Assembly (NCBI GenBank): GCA_033549065.1 | Contig: JAWSUE010000005.1 | Coordinates: 62,001-126,000 of the forward strand | Length of the DNA stretch: 64,000 nucleotides | Direction: 5' to 3' | From: Bacillota bacterium | GTDB taxonomy: Bacteria; Bacillota; Dethiobacteria; DTU022 | In this document: piece by piece, positions 1 to 8,774 of the stretch | Layout: every line of letters starts with the position of its first letter | How positions within the stretch are numbered: position 1 is the first letter of the stretch | Position numbers and translations under genes: made by a program | The notes under the pieces: model-generated | Seen by the model: only the letters and a program-made list of their open reading frames with translations | What the model was told of the DNA's origin: nothing | The model's database searches: none

Positions 1-492
1 ATTAATTTGAATGGTATTATGGATGTGGAAGTGATTTTAAATAAAGGTGTTCTCAAAGTGTTGGAAATAGATGCTCGTCTGCCCAGTCAAACCCCAACTG
101 CAGTTTTCCATTCGACGGGAATAAATATGCTTGAAACTCTTACCGCGACGTTCATAAATGGTCGGTTGAACAAAGATGTTATAGTTGAAGATAAGAAAGC
201 GGTTATTTTTGAACATATTTTTGTCTCCCCCGGTAAAATTACTGTTAGTGGGGAACATGTAGTATCTGAAGCTGGTCCGCTGGCCCTTCTGGAAGATTTT
301 TTCGGTGCTGACGAAGCATTAACCAATTATGCCCCGGGTATGGAAAAATGGATGGCCACATTAATCATAACCGGCAGTGATTCAACTGATGTCCGTAATA
401 AAAGAGAGTCAGTAATCAAGCGGCTTATGACTGAAATGGATCTAATAGATTATCTGGATCCTGAACCCCGGGTTCAAGATATTAAATCGTGA
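1..492 (+). CDS. pylC: PylC C-terminal part, 3-methylornithine--L-lysine ligase (partial, 5' end outside window)
   Basis: This is the C-terminal 163 codons of an open frame that already runs at base 1, so the start lies upstream. PylC is the ATP-grasp ligase that joins (3R)-3-methyl-D-ornithine to the epsilon-amine of lysine in pyrrolysine biosynthesis; family members are roughly 360-380 residues, so somewhat under half is visible. The call rests mainly on context, because pylD follows after 12 bases and pylSn after that, the order known from Desulfitobacterium-type pyl operons. The visible part has the ATP-grasp C-terminal pattern, including an E-x-DARLPSQTP stretch near its start. It ends in TGA. 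A stand-alone ATP-grasp enzyme would be the alternative, but the neighbours make that unlikely. Confidence 0.85.
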   Translation: MNLNGIMDVEVILNKGVLKVLEIDARLPSQTPTAVFHSTGINMLETLTATFINGRLNKDVIVEDKKAVIFEHIFVSPGKITVSGEHVVSEAGPLALLEDFFGADEALTNYAPGMEKWMATLIITGSDSTDVRNKRESVIKRLMTEMDLIDYLDPEPRVQDIKS

Positions 493-504
493 GAGGGCGA
501 TAAT

Positions 505-1359
505 GTGACCAGATTGATTTCGGAACAGGTGGTAAATATACCACATACCCTCAATGAGTATGATGAAGATTTGAAGCGAAAAACCAGTTATTCACTAAAA
601 GAGATCGCTGTGTTGGCTGTCGGAACAGGGGCGGCAATTATCAATCCTGAAGATTATAAGGTCGCCGTTATTCCTGTTGCATCAGGCCAGGGAATCATCA
701 GCGGGTTTTCTGAAGCAGTACGGGCGATTGCTGTTTACCTGGGATTTAACTCGTACATAACGGAGGCAGCAGACCTGGGTGGTTTGATCGAGGCCTACCA
801 GGGTAATACCGATGCTATAATCCTGGCAGATGACTTTAATTATGCGGCTATTAATTTAAATAACCGTAAAGTTGCTGACAATACGGGAGCAACTGCAAAA
901 GGTTATGTCACCGCCCTGTCAAAAATGGCCGGAGGAATTAAAGACAAGGAAGTTTTATTGATTGGAGCCGGACCGGTTGGCATGAGGGCAGCAGAAAACC
1001 TGTGTGAGGCAGGCGCCATTCCGGTAATTTATGATAGAGATAAAAGAAAGGAGCAGGTACTGGCCGAAGGTCTGAAAAAGAAATTTCACATGGGCATCAA
1101 GTTTGGTCTGAGCCTCGGCGAAATCTTGGATAGGGTCACACTAATTTTCGATGCCTCACCGGGAAGAAATTTGATCAAGGCTGATCAGCTTTCAGAAAAA
1201 ACTATGGTTGCCGCTCCAGGCCTGCCCCTTGGTTTCGATCAGGAGGCCTTAAAAATAATTGAGCCCAGGCTGATACACGATCCCCTGCAGTTGGGAACGG
1301 CTGTGATGCTTTTTGATGTTTTCACCAAACCGTTTCATCAGCTATACCTGGAGGAGTAA
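505..1359 (+). CDS. pylD: PylD, 3-methylornithyl-N6-L-lysine dehydrogenase (pyrrolysine synthase)
   Basis: PylD oxidises 3-methylornithyl-N6-lysine with NAD+, and the product cyclises to pyrrolysine, the last biosynthetic step. The 284-residue product has the family layout: an N-terminal substrate domain with the motif VASGQGIISGF near residue 55, then a Rossmann domain with GAGPVG near residue 153. The C-terminal segment APGLPLG followed by HDPLQLGTA is typical of PylD. The start is GTG at 505, 12 bases after the pylC stop and preceded by GAGAGGG; a nearby ATG at 503 is followed directly by a stop and cannot be used. The gene ends in TAA just before the pylSn ribosome site. Length is close to the usual 260-280 residues. 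Confidence 0.93.
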   Translation: MTRLISEQVVNIPHTLNEYDEDLKRKTSYSLKEIAVLAVGTGAAIINPEDYKVAVIPVASGQGIISGFSEAVRAIAVYLGFNSYITEAADLGGLIEAYQGNTDAIILADDFNYAAINLNNRKVADNTGATAKGYVTALSKMAGGIKDKEVLLIGAGPVGMRAAENLCEAGAIPVIYDRDKRKEQVLAEGLKKKFHMGIKFGLSLGEILDRVTLIFDASPGRNLIKADQLSEKTMVAAPGLPLGFDQEALKIIEPRLIHDPLQLGTAVMLFDVFTKPFHQLYLEE

Positions 1360-1363
1360 GGTT

Positions 1364-1690
1364 ATGGACACAGTAAAGAGATATTACCGTAAAAGGGTTG
1401 AATTTTTTCGTCTGCTTCAGAAGATGAAGCTATGGCCTTCCCGTAAAGGCATATTACACGGGATAAAAACTTTTGAGATAAAAGGCAACCAGGCCATGAT
1501 CACTACCCATTGCAACGAGACTTTTCTGGCTTACAATTCAAAGAACAGCAGGGCTGCCCGTTTTTTACGTAACAAATGGAATTTTACCCCCTGCCCAACC
1601 TGCAGGGTTCCGTCCTGGAAACTTGACAAGTACTCCTCGACCCGCTTCAGCCAGTCCTACGGGTCAGATCTGACCGATAACGAATCCTGA
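1364..1690 (+). CDS. pylSn: PylSn, separate N-terminal tRNA-binding domain of pyrrolysyl-tRNA synthetase
   Basis: A 108-residue protein that binds tRNA-Pyl (T-loop and variable arm) and works with the catalytic PylSc encoded elsewhere. In methanogenic archaea this domain is usually fused to the catalytic domain; in bacteria it is a separate gene, as here. Diagnostic stretches are LWPSRKGILHGI near residue 25, then THCNETF and CPTCRVP, whose His and Cys residues form the zinc site, and WKLDKYSSTRFSQSYGS near the end. ATG 1364 is chosen because GGAGGAG at 1350-1356 sits 7 bases upstream, overlapping the end of pylD. A longer frame opens at 1313 inside pylD but has no ribosome site. The gene ends in TGA. 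The catalytic subunit, PylB and tRNA-Pyl must lie upstream of the window or elsewhere. Confidence 0.92.
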   Translation: MDTVKRYYRKRVEFFRLLQKMKLWPSRKGILHGIKTFEIKGNQAMITTHCNETFLAYNSKNSRAARFLRNKWNFTPCPTCRVPSWKLDKYSSTRFSQSYGSDLTDNES

Positions 1691-1779
1691 TTTATTATTG
1701 GAACAGTATAATAAGCTTTTTACAATAACGGATATTGAAGTTATTAAACCATACTAGTTGGAAGGAGGCATCATCTATA

Positions 1780-3153
1780 ATGAAAGATTATATTAATAGG
1801 CTTCAGCCAAAACCGCTGACTGATCTTGTTCAACATCTTCAGGGGATGATTCAGGGCAAGTTATGGCTGAAAGTATTAATTGCCATGGTACTGGGTGTTG
1901 CTACAGGGATTATTTTATCGCCCCAGATTGGGTTGGTGCCACTGAATACTGCTGAAGTTGTAGGCAGTTGGTTGGCTATACCAGGTAACCTTTTCCTTGG
2001 GTTGATCCAGATGATCGTTGTGCCGCTGATATTTGCTTCTGTAATTCGCGGACTTGCTTCAACTGATGACCTGGATCAACTCAAAAAAATTGGAATCAGA
2101 TTTGCTTTTTTTATTATCTTAACTACTACTATAGCTATAATTATTGGCTTGAGTGCGAGCATGATCATTGGTCCGGGTAATTATGTAGATGCCGGTTATG
2201 CCACGACTCAGGTAGATACCGGGGATCTAATTGGAGATGAAGAAGAGGTTCCGGAAGTTCCGGGAATTGTCGCTCTCCCGGATATAGTGGTAAACTTAAT
2301 ACCGGAAAATCCTCTTGGTTCAATGGTTGAACGTGAAATGCTGCAGGTAGTCTTATTTGCTATTGTTATCGGCTTTGCCCTTGTTGCCATGCCCCCCAAA
2401 CAATCGCAACCACTTTTAAGTCTGATGGGATCGCTGCAGGAAGTATGCATGACAGTCGTTCGTTGGGCAATGTACCTTGCCCCGCTGGCGGTTTTCGGTC
2501 TGTTGGCTCAGATCACAATCAGGGTCGGGCTTGATGCCCTTATTGGCATGGCCATATATGTAGGAACGGTTATTCTGGCCCTTATTGTGATGATTATTGT
2601 TTATCTGCTGATTGTCGGATTTTGGGGCCGTCAAAATCCAGGGCATTTTTTGAAGGCTATAAGGGAAGTTCAACTGCTTGCTTTTTCAACATCAAGTTCA
2701 GCGGCAGTTATGCCCCTGTCAATGCAGACGGCTGAAGAGAAGTTGGGAGTCAGAACCTCAATATCACAGTTCCTGATTCCACTGGGTGCAAGTATTAATA
2801 TGGCCGGAACGGCGCTTTATCAGGCAGCTGCTACTGTTTTCCTGGCCCAGGTTTTCAACGTGGATCTTGGACTCCCTGCCCTCTTGTTGATCCTGGTTAC
2901 AACAGTGGGCGCTTCGATCGGTTCACCGGCGACACCGGGGGTAGGTATTGTAATCCTGGCCATGGTTTTAAACAGTGTTGGTATTCCGGCAGCCGGTATA
3001 GCTCTTATAGTGGGTGTTGATCGCATTCTCGATATGAGCAGGACAGTGGTAAATGTTACTGGTGATCTTGCTGCCTGTATAGTCATGGATCGTTGGATTG
3101 GTAAAGATAAACCGGCAAAAAATAATTCGGCAGAAATAGTAGAGAGCACTTAA
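1780..3153 (+). CDS. Sodium/proton-dicarboxylate (glutamate) symporter, DAACS family
   Basis: A 457-residue membrane carrier that imports glutamate, aspartate or C4-dicarboxylates with Na+ or H+. It shows the family landmarks: the serine-rich re-entrant loop SSSAAVMPLSMQ near residue 310, the NMAGTALYQ motif where most members have NMDGTALY, and the second re-entrant loop GSPATPGVG near residue 390. Many hydrophobic segments match the usual 8 helices plus 2 hairpins. ATG 1780 is chosen because GGAGG at 1764-1768 precedes it; an in-frame TTG at 1735 lacks a ribosome site and would add 15 unsupported residues. The gene stands alone in the same direction as pyl. The exact substrate cannot be told from sequence. 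Confidence 0.9.
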   Translation: MKDYINRLQPKPLTDLVQHLQGMIQGKLWLKVLIAMVLGVATGIILSPQIGLVPLNTAEVVGSWLAIPGNLFLGLIQMIVVPLIFASVIRGLASTDDLDQLKKIGIRFAFFIILTTTIAIIIGLSASMIIGPGNYVDAGYATTQVDTGDLIGDEEEVPEVPGIVALPDIVVNLIPENPLGSMVEREMLQVVLFAIVIGFALVAMPPKQSQPLLSLMGSLQEVCMTVVRWAMYLAPLAVFGLLAQITIRVGLDALIGMAIYVGTVILALIVMIIVYLLIVGFWGRQNPGHFLKAIREVQLLAFSTSSSAAVMPLSMQTAEEKLGVRTSISQFLIPLGASINMAGTALYQAAATVFLAQVFNVDLGLPALLLILVTTVGASIGSPATPGVGIVILAMVLNSVGIPAAGIALIVGVDRILDMSRTVVNVTGDLAACIVMDRWIGKDKPAKNNSAEIVEST

Positions 3154-3236
3154 CTGGCTGTTAAATTTATGCGGTTGATCTATTCCATATAATCTAGCTG
3201 GTTGAATTTATATTTAGAGCAGAAAGCAGGGAAAAT

Positions 3237-3932
3237 ATGAAAAAGATACTTTTTGTCGATAATTCAACTGATCATGACCTCTACAAACCTATGGAGCACT
3301 GGAAACCTTTATTTACCTTGCCATTCAAGGTTTATCATGCACCTCATGAAGAAGCTCCAGGTTTGGATACTTTTACCCATATGCTGATATCAGGTTCGCT
3401 TTCAAGCACCCTGGAAAACAAAGCCTGGATGATAGCTGAAGAAGAATTTATTAGAAAATCGATCGATCATGGCAAAGTGATCCTGGGTAATTGTTTCGGT
3501 CACCAGATTATCGCTAAAGCCCTGTTTGGAGAGAAGGCTGTCCGGGTTAGAGAACATCCTGAAATTGGATGGCCGGATATGACTGTTAAAAAAAGAGACA
3601 TATTATTTGGTGAGCAGGGAGATATAGTGAACGGCTTTGTGCTTCATTTCGACGAGGTGGTCAATCTTCCGGAGGATGCAGTTGATCTGCTGCTAGATTC
3701 GGTTGAATGTGCGAATCTGGCATTTAAACTTAAAGAGAAGCCGGTTTGGGGTATCCAACCTCATTTTGAAATCGGTATCGTCCAGGGTTTTTCTGTAATT
3801 GAATTGGTTCAGGGACCAGGAATTCCCGGAAAAGAAATATTTATGAATGCCATTGAGAAACAACCAAAAGATAGCGGATTAATAACAAGGATTATGAGGG
3901 AGTTTCAAGAGCTTGTGCCCCTTCCCGTTTAA
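3237..3932 (+). CDS. Class I glutamine amidotransferase-like protein
   Basis: A 231-residue stand-alone GATase1 domain. The nucleophile elbow is GNCFGHQ with Cys near residue 88, and the catalytic His and Glu lie in the block IQPHFE near residue 181, where most members read QFHPE. It resembles the GMP-synthase-like stand-alone amidotransferases that hydrolyse gamma-glutamyl compounds or supply ammonia to an unknown partner. No synthetase partner is adjacent, so the substrate is open. GAAAGCAGGG precedes the ATG. After the TAA stop the same frame stays open for 18 more codons (see the separate entry). Confidence 0.8.
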   Translation: MKKILFVDNSTDHDLYKPMEHWKPLFTLPFKVYHAPHEEAPGLDTFTHMLISGSLSSTLENKAWMIAEEEFIRKSIDHGKVILGNCFGHQIIAKALFGEKAVRVREHPEIGWPDMTVKKRDILFGEQGDIVNGFVLHFDEVVNLPEDAVDLLLDSVECANLAFKLKEKPVWGIQPHFEIGIVQGFSVIELVQGPGIPGKEIFMNAIEKQPKDSGLITRIMREFQELVPLPV

Positions 3933-3989
3933 AAAGTATCCGGTGCTGCCCGTGAAGCGGCAGCAAAAATGGGTGCCAACGGTCGTTAA
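3933..3989 (+). other. In-frame codons after the stop of the amidotransferase gene
   Basis: Directly after the TAA at 3930-3932 the same frame continues for 18 codons to a second TAA at 3987-3989. It encodes an alanine-rich helix-like tail (VSGAAREAAAKMGANGR). The stretch also forms a short stem, GCTGCC at 3945-3950 with GGCAGC at 3959-3964. It may be a remnant of a longer C-terminus, or chance. Confidence 0.25.
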
Positions 3990-4034
3990 CTTCTAACTGA
4001 CTTTAAATCTGAATATATTTATATAAACCAGTAT

Positions 4035-4075
4035 GAGGAATGGCAGAATTATAAGCGGCCATTCCTTCTTTCTTT
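4035..4075 (+). terminator. Probable intrinsic terminator
   Basis: AGGAATGGC at 4036-4044 pairs perfectly with GCCATTCCT at 4058-4066 across a 13-base loop. It is followed by a T-rich run (TCTTTCTTTTT). It would end transcription of the amidotransferase gene before the flavodoxin-like gene. The rest of the 3990-4149 gap shows only the GGAGG ribosome site at its end. Confidence 0.65.
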
Positions 4076-4149
4076 TTAAGAGTTAAGTTACTGATACAGC
4101 AGGTAATCACAGCAGGAAATAGAATAAACGGTGAGAGGAGGGAAGTTAT

Positions 4150-4905
4150 ATGTCAGGTAATGTGCTTAATAAAATGCAGGAGGAACTGTGCAGCACAAGC
4201 AGATGGGACTTTTCGGATTTGAAAGTTCTTTATATCAACTGTACTTTAAAAAAATCACCTGAGCTTTCACATACTGAGGGCTTGATAAAAGTGTCAAAGG
4301 CAATAATGGAAAAGAACAGAGTTACAACTGAATTAATCAGGGCAGTTGATTACGAAATAGCCAGCGGTGTTTATGATGACATGACCAAACATGGATGGGA
4401 TAAGGACGAGTGGCCGCTTATATACAGGAAAGTGCTTGATGCAGATATCCTAGTTCTTGGTTCGGCAATATGGCTTGGAGAGAAAACATCTGTCTGTCAG
4501 AGGATTATTGAAAGGCTTTACGGTCAATCCGGTGAGTTGAATGAGCATGGTCAATACGCTTACTACGGTCGTGTCGGCGGGTGCCTGATTACCGGAAACG
4601 AAGATGGAGCTAAACACTGCGGAATGGGAATTCTTTATTCGCTGCAGCATCTGGGCTTTGTAATTCCTCCCCAGGCTGATGCTGCCTGGCTGGGTCCGAT
4701 TGGACCGGGTCCTTCGTACCTGGATCCAGATTCGGGAGGGCCGGAGAGCGACTTCACTAACCGAAATGCAACTTTTATGACCTGAAATTTACTGCATTTG
4801 GCAAGAATGATCAAGGATAATGGAGGAATACCCGCCCACGGCAACCAGAGAAGCAAATGGGCTGCGGGCTGTCGGTTTGATCATGCCAATCCTGAATACA
4901 GGTAA
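4150..4905 (+). pseudogene. Flavodoxin-like NAD(P)H-dependent FMN reductase family gene interrupted by an in-frame TGA
   Basis: The frame from ATG 4150 (GGAGG just upstream) meets TGA at 4783-4785 after 211 codons. The same frame then runs on with convincing protein sequence to TAA at 4903-4905, giving 251 residues, close to the usual length of this family. The part before the stop has the flavodoxin fold pattern: beta strand LKVLYINCTLKKSPELSHTE for phosphate binding, then ADILVLGSAIWLGEKTSVCQ near residue 100. The part after it (NLLHLARMIKDNGGIPAHG, then GCRFDHANPEYR) is the conserved family C-terminus. From memory of the family the interrupted position is Trp, within FMTWNLL, so TGG to TGA is a single-base change. 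It may be a nonsense mutation, a base-call error or a readthrough site. UGA is an ordinary stop elsewhere here (pylC, pylSn, fchA). Confidence 0.8.
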
Positions 4906-5026
4906 TCTATGATTAAATATTATTCAGGCTTGATAGGGGATGGCAAACCTGGTATTTCCCGTAGAAGACTTCAATGCTTGATATTTTAAAGTTTTACAAA
5001 TGGTTATGATCAAGGATGAAAGCAAG

Positions 5027-6379
5027 ATGACGGATTTAAATAGTGCAACTGCGCCGGCTTCAACTCATATTATCAGAACTTATCTCATTACCAGCGGTCT
5101 TTTCACATTGGCTACTGCAATGATCTGGGGAGTAAACACCCTGTTTTTATTGGACGCAGGATTGGATATATTCGGGGTAATGGTAGTGAACGGAATATAC
5201 AGCATTGGTCAGGTGTTATTTGAAGTGCCCACAGGGGTGGTCGCTGATACGATTGGCAGAAGGGCTTCATTCTTGTTCGGTATCGCCACCCTGCTTGTTT
5301 CAACCCTCTTATATCTTGCTTCAGCTGTTTATAACTGGGGTATTGGCGGGTTTATAGCCGGTTCAGTTTTGCTCGGCATAGGCTATACTTTTCAAACCGG
5401 CGCAGTGGATGCCTGGCTGATTGATGCCCTCGACGCATCCGAATATAAAGGAAGAACAGATGCGGTTTTTGCCAGGGGTGGTATCATTTTCGGAATAGCT
5501 ATGTTAAGCGGTACTCTTGCCGGAGGGTTTCTCGGTCAGATCAATCTGGCTGTTCCCTATATAACCAGATCTATCATTCTAACAGTAGCTTTTACGACAA
5601 CCTTTCTGTTGATGCACGATATCGGTTTTGAACCTCGAAAACTGCGTGCTTCACATTTTCTTACGGATACAAAGAGTATATTTGATGCCGGTGTTCGATT
5701 TGGCTGGCGCAACCCGGTTATTAAACCACTTTTGCTGGTTTCGATGGCCCAGGGCTCATTTTTTATGTATTTCTTTTATGCCTCCCAACCTTATATACTG
5801 GATTTACTGGGACGTCCTGATCTTGTGTGGGTTTCCGGCGCTTTTGCCGCGCTCTTTGGTCTGTCCAGCTTGATCGGCAATCTATGTGTTAATCTTATAA
5901 CTCGAACCAAATGGGGAGAAAGCGCACCCAGAGTATTAATTGCCGGTGCAGTGGCTTTTTCTATACTTGCCCTGTTAGCCGGACTGACAGGTTTGCTATC
6001 TCCAGCTGGTGGCAGTGTAACAGGATTTGCTGTTGTAATGGTTCTTATTTTTATACTGGGCGCCGTAATGGGACTGGTCGGTCCGATTCGCCAGGGTTAT
6101 ATTAATGCATATATACCTTCAAAGCAAAGAGCTACAGTTCTTTCTCTTGACTCGTTCTTTTCAGATGCGGGAGGAGCCATGGGACAGCCTGTTTTTGGAT
6201 GGCTGGCCAGAAGTATATCCACCCCGGTGACCTATATTATCGGTGGAGTTGTAACATCCATTGCGGCACCACTTTACATGCGCTCGGGACGGAATACAGA
6301 GGTTGCTATTGATGTCGGTTCTGCAGTGGAATGTGCCAGGGACGGCACATGTGAACCGATAGAGTCTGTGAAGATTTAA
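5027..6379 (+). CDS. Major facilitator superfamily transporter
   Basis: A protein of about 450 residues with 12 predicted hydrophobic segments. It carries the loop 2-3 signature of MFS carriers, GVVADTIGRRASF near residue 75, and a matching region before helix 8. It resembles the drug-efflux and unknown-substrate MFS proteins of Firmicutes; the substrate cannot be read from sequence. ATG 5027 is favoured because AAGGAT lies at 5012-5017. In-frame ATGs at 5000 and 5006 would add 9 or 7 residues without a clear ribosome site. The soluble C-terminus contains two cysteines (ECARDGTCE). It is followed after 31 bases by a GNAT gene. Confidence 0.87.
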   Translation: MTDLNSATAPASTHIIRTYLITSGLFTLATAMIWGVNTLFLLDAGLDIFGVMVVNGIYSIGQVLFEVPTGVVADTIGRRASFLFGIATLLVSTLLYLASAVYNWGIGGFIAGSVLLGIGYTFQTGAVDAWLIDALDASEYKGRTDAVFARGGIIFGIAMLSGTLAGGFLGQINLAVPYITRSIILTVAFTTTFLLMHDIGFEPRKLRASHFLTDTKSIFDAGVRFGWRNPVIKPLLLVSMAQGSFFMYFFYASQPYILDLLGRPDLVWVSGAFAALFGLSSLIGNLCVNLITRTKWGESAPRVLIAGAVAFSILALLAGLTGLLSPAGGSVTGFAVVMVLIFILGAVMGLVGPIRQGYINAYIPSKQRATVLSLDSFFSDAGGAMGQPVFGWLARSISTPVTYIIGGVVTSIAAPLYMRSGRNTEVAIDVGSAVECARDGTCEPIESVKI

Positions 6380-6410
6380 TAAATAAGATTTTTATTCGAG
6401 GTGATATAAG

Positions 6411-6980
6411 TTGGGGGAAGAAAAATTGACGTTTCTTGGTAATCCTAAATTAGAGGCAAAACGAATATTATTGAGAAAGCTAGATATTTCCGATGCGCAA
6501 GATGTTTTTGATTATGCCAGTGACCCGAAAGTTTCAAAATATTTGACCTGGGATAGACATAAATCAATAGATGAATCGATCGAATATATCAGGAAAGCAC
6601 TTGACCGCTACGAGAAAGATGAAGCAGGTGAATGGGCTGTAATCCTCAGGGATATTAATAAAATGATTGGAGCAATCGGTTTTGTCCAGCTTGATCCACA
6701 TAATTTCTGCGGGACGATTGGATATGTCATTGGTTCGAAGTACTGGGGCAAAGGTCTGATGACCGAAGCAGTAAGAAAGTTAATTGATTTTGCCTTTTCT
6801 GAAATGGGCCTTAACAGAATAGAAGCTTATCATGCTATTGATAACGAAGCTTCGGGACGGGTAATGCAAAAAGCAGGTATGAGTTTTGAAGGAGTGCTGC
6901 GGCAGAAAATGTTTGCCAAGGAGAAATTTTGGGATGTCCGGGAATATGCGGTTATTAAAGATGACTGGGGAAGGGTTTAG
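6411..6980 (+). CDS. GNAT family N-acetyltransferase (RimJ/RimL-like)
   Basis: A 189-residue acetyltransferase of the ribosomal-protein-serine or alanine type. The N-terminus has the class pattern TKRLILRKL (here AKRILLRKL). The acetyl-CoA loop is in the IGYVIGSKYWGKGLMTEAV stretch around residue 105, and the C-terminal motif N-x-ASGRVMQKAGMSFEG is near residue 145. TTG 6411 is chosen because GAGGTGAT at 6398-6405 is 5 bases upstream. It probably acetylates an N-terminal amine of a protein or a small molecule. It ends in TAG, with TAA two codons later. The hut operon starts 57 bases downstream. Confidence 0.87.
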   Translation: MGEEKLTFLGNPKLEAKRILLRKLDISDAQDVFDYASDPKVSKYLTWDRHKSIDESIEYIRKALDRYEKDEAGEWAVILRDINKMIGAIGFVQLDPHNFCGTIGYVIGSKYWGKGLMTEAVRKLIDFAFSEMGLNRIEAYHAIDNEASGRVMQKAGMSFEGVLRQKMFAKEKFWDVREYAVIKDDWGRV

Positions 6981-7037
6981 TTTTAAATTTAGCGAATTTA
7001 TCTTAAACCGGTTTGAAAAATTTGGGAGGGATAGATA

Positions 7038-8747
7038 TTGTCAAAGCCTGAGATCTACTACTCGGTTAAAGCACAGCGGGGCTCTAACCTGCGCTGTAAG
7101 GGATGGAAGCAGGAAACAATCCTGCGTATGCTGGAAAATAACATGGAGAACGCCGAAAAGCCTGAAGAGCTTGTCATCTATGGGGGAATCGGCAAGTGTG
7201 CCCGTAACTGGGAATCTTATCATGCGATTGTGAAAGCGCTTAAAGATCTCGAAAATGATGAAACACTGGTCATGCAGTCCGGAATGCCGGTAGCTGTTTT
7301 CAAAACTCACCGCCTGGCGCCCCGTGTGGTTATGGCCAATACCAATATAATGAAAGCCGACTGGCCGACGTTCTATGATCTGCAGGACAAGAACCTGACC
7401 ATGTTTGCCCAGTATACGGCCGGTCCCTGGGAATATATCGGTACCCAGGGAGTTATCCAGGGCACTTTTGAAACACTGTCTGCCGTGGCCAGGAAATGTT
7501 ATAACGATTCGCTGGTGGGGAAAGTTTTATTGACGGCAGGAGCCGGGGGAATGGGCGGAAACCAGACCAGGGCGATGACCATGCACGGTGGAGTGGCTAT
7601 TTTATGCGACGCTAACCGGGAAATTATTGAGCGTCGAATCAATAAAAAATTTATCGATGTTATGGCCGGATCTCTTGATGAAGCGATTTTGATGGCCGAA
7701 GAATATGCCGGGAAGAAAAAACCAATCGGGATCGGCATTGAAGGTAATGCAGCCGATATTTTTGAAGAAGCGTTGACCAAAGATTTCAAGCCCGATATAG
7801 TAACCGAGATGTGTCCCTGCCACGATCCATTTTCATATATTCCGTCCGGTTATACTCCACAGGAAGCAGATGAATTAAGAACCAGAGATCGAATTCTTTA
7901 TTTGGAAGAAGCGAGAAAAACAATGATCAGACAGTTGCGGGCGATGAATAGTTTCTTTGCCCGGGGTGTTCCAACTTTTGAATATGGAACGAGTATTCGT
8001 AAGGAATGTCGGGATGGGGGGATGCCCGAGGATGAAGCAATGACCATTCCCGGATTTGTAGCTGAATATATCCGTCCTCTTTTCTGCGAAGGCCGGGGAC
8101 CTTTCCGCTGGACATGTGTATCGGGAGAATCAGGCGATCTGAAAAGATTGGATGAGCTCTGCCTGGAGATGTTTGCCGAAGACTTGTTGGTTACCAGATG
8201 GATAAAACTGGCCAGGGAACATATTCCAATAGAGGCTCTACCGGCCAGAATATGTTATCTCGGTTTCGGGCAGCGGAAAAGATTTGCCCTTGCTGTCAAT
8301 GCCCTGATCAGGACAGGAGAGGTCAAAGGTCCTGTTGCTTTCTCAAGAGATAACCTCGATTCCGGTTCCATCGTTAACCCGACCTTTGAATCTGAAAATA
8401 TGCCCGACGGCAGCGATTTAATCTCAGACTGGCCCATGTTGAATGGACTGCTCAACGCCGTAGGCATGTCAGACCTGATTGCTATTCAGGCCAATTACTC
8501 TATGGGAGAAGCGGTGCATACCGGGGTTACAATGATTGCTGACGGGACCGATGAGGCTGATCTTAGGCTTTCGGTGTGCATGACTGTTGATTCCGGGATC
8601 GGTGTGGTCCGACATGCCCAGGCCGGTTATGAAACAGCGAAAACAGTTGCAAATGGCGAAGGTAATTTAACCGGTGAGAAAATAAAAATCCCGTTATGGT
8701 GGACACCGAAAGCTACTTTCGGGCCACGGGACCTTGAAAGCAAGTAA
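7038..8747 (+). CDS. hutU: Urocanase-family protein, divergent (first hut set)
   Basis: A 569-residue member of the urocanase family, which hydrates urocanate to 4-imidazolone-5-propanoate with tightly bound NAD+. The N-terminal block CKGWKQE...LRMLENN and YGGIGKCARNW fits the family, as do QSGMPVAVFKTH and GPFRW. LFCEG near residue 350 keeps the Cys corresponding to Cys410 of Pseudomonas putida. Several usual motifs differ: GGNQTRAMTMHGG near 172 in place of GGAQPLA..M.GG, EMCPCHDP near 256 in place of DQTSAHDP, and QANYSMGEAVHTG near 484 where typical urocanases have HHGGGVGMG..QHAG. It may act on urocanate or on a modified urocanate. TTG 7038 follows GGGAGGGA. It is first in a run of five hut genes. 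A second, longer urocanase lies at 42538. Confidence 0.82.
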   Translation: MSKPEIYYSVKAQRGSNLRCKGWKQETILRMLENNMENAEKPEELVIYGGIGKCARNWESYHAIVKALKDLENDETLVMQSGMPVAVFKTHRLAPRVVMANTNIMKADWPTFYDLQDKNLTMFAQYTAGPWEYIGTQGVIQGTFETLSAVARKCYNDSLVGKVLLTAGAGGMGGNQTRAMTMHGGVAILCDANREIIERRINKKFIDVMAGSLDEAILMAEEYAGKKKPIGIGIEGNAADIFEEALTKDFKPDIVTEMCPCHDPFSYIPSGYTPQEADELRTRDRILYLEEARKTMIRQLRAMNSFFARGVPTFEYGTSIRKECRDGGMPEDEAMTIPGFVAEYIRPLFCEGRGPFRWTCVSGESGDLKRLDELCLEMFAEDLLVTRWIKLAREHIPIEALPARICYLGFGQRKRFALAVNALIRTGEVKGPVAFSRDNLDSGSIVNPTFESENMPDGSDLISDWPMLNGLLNAVGMSDLIAIQANYSMGEAVHTGVTMIADGTDEADLRLSVCMTVDSGIGVVRHAQAGYETAKTVANGEGNLTGEKIKIPLWWTPKATFGPRDLESK

Positions 8748-8774
8748 GCAGATAATAATGGAGGAACTGTTTCA

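Noticed and set aside
4783-4785. UGA as a selenocysteine codon
   Set aside because: The family residue at this place is, as far as I recall, Trp, and I saw no convincing SECIS-like hairpin directly after the codon.
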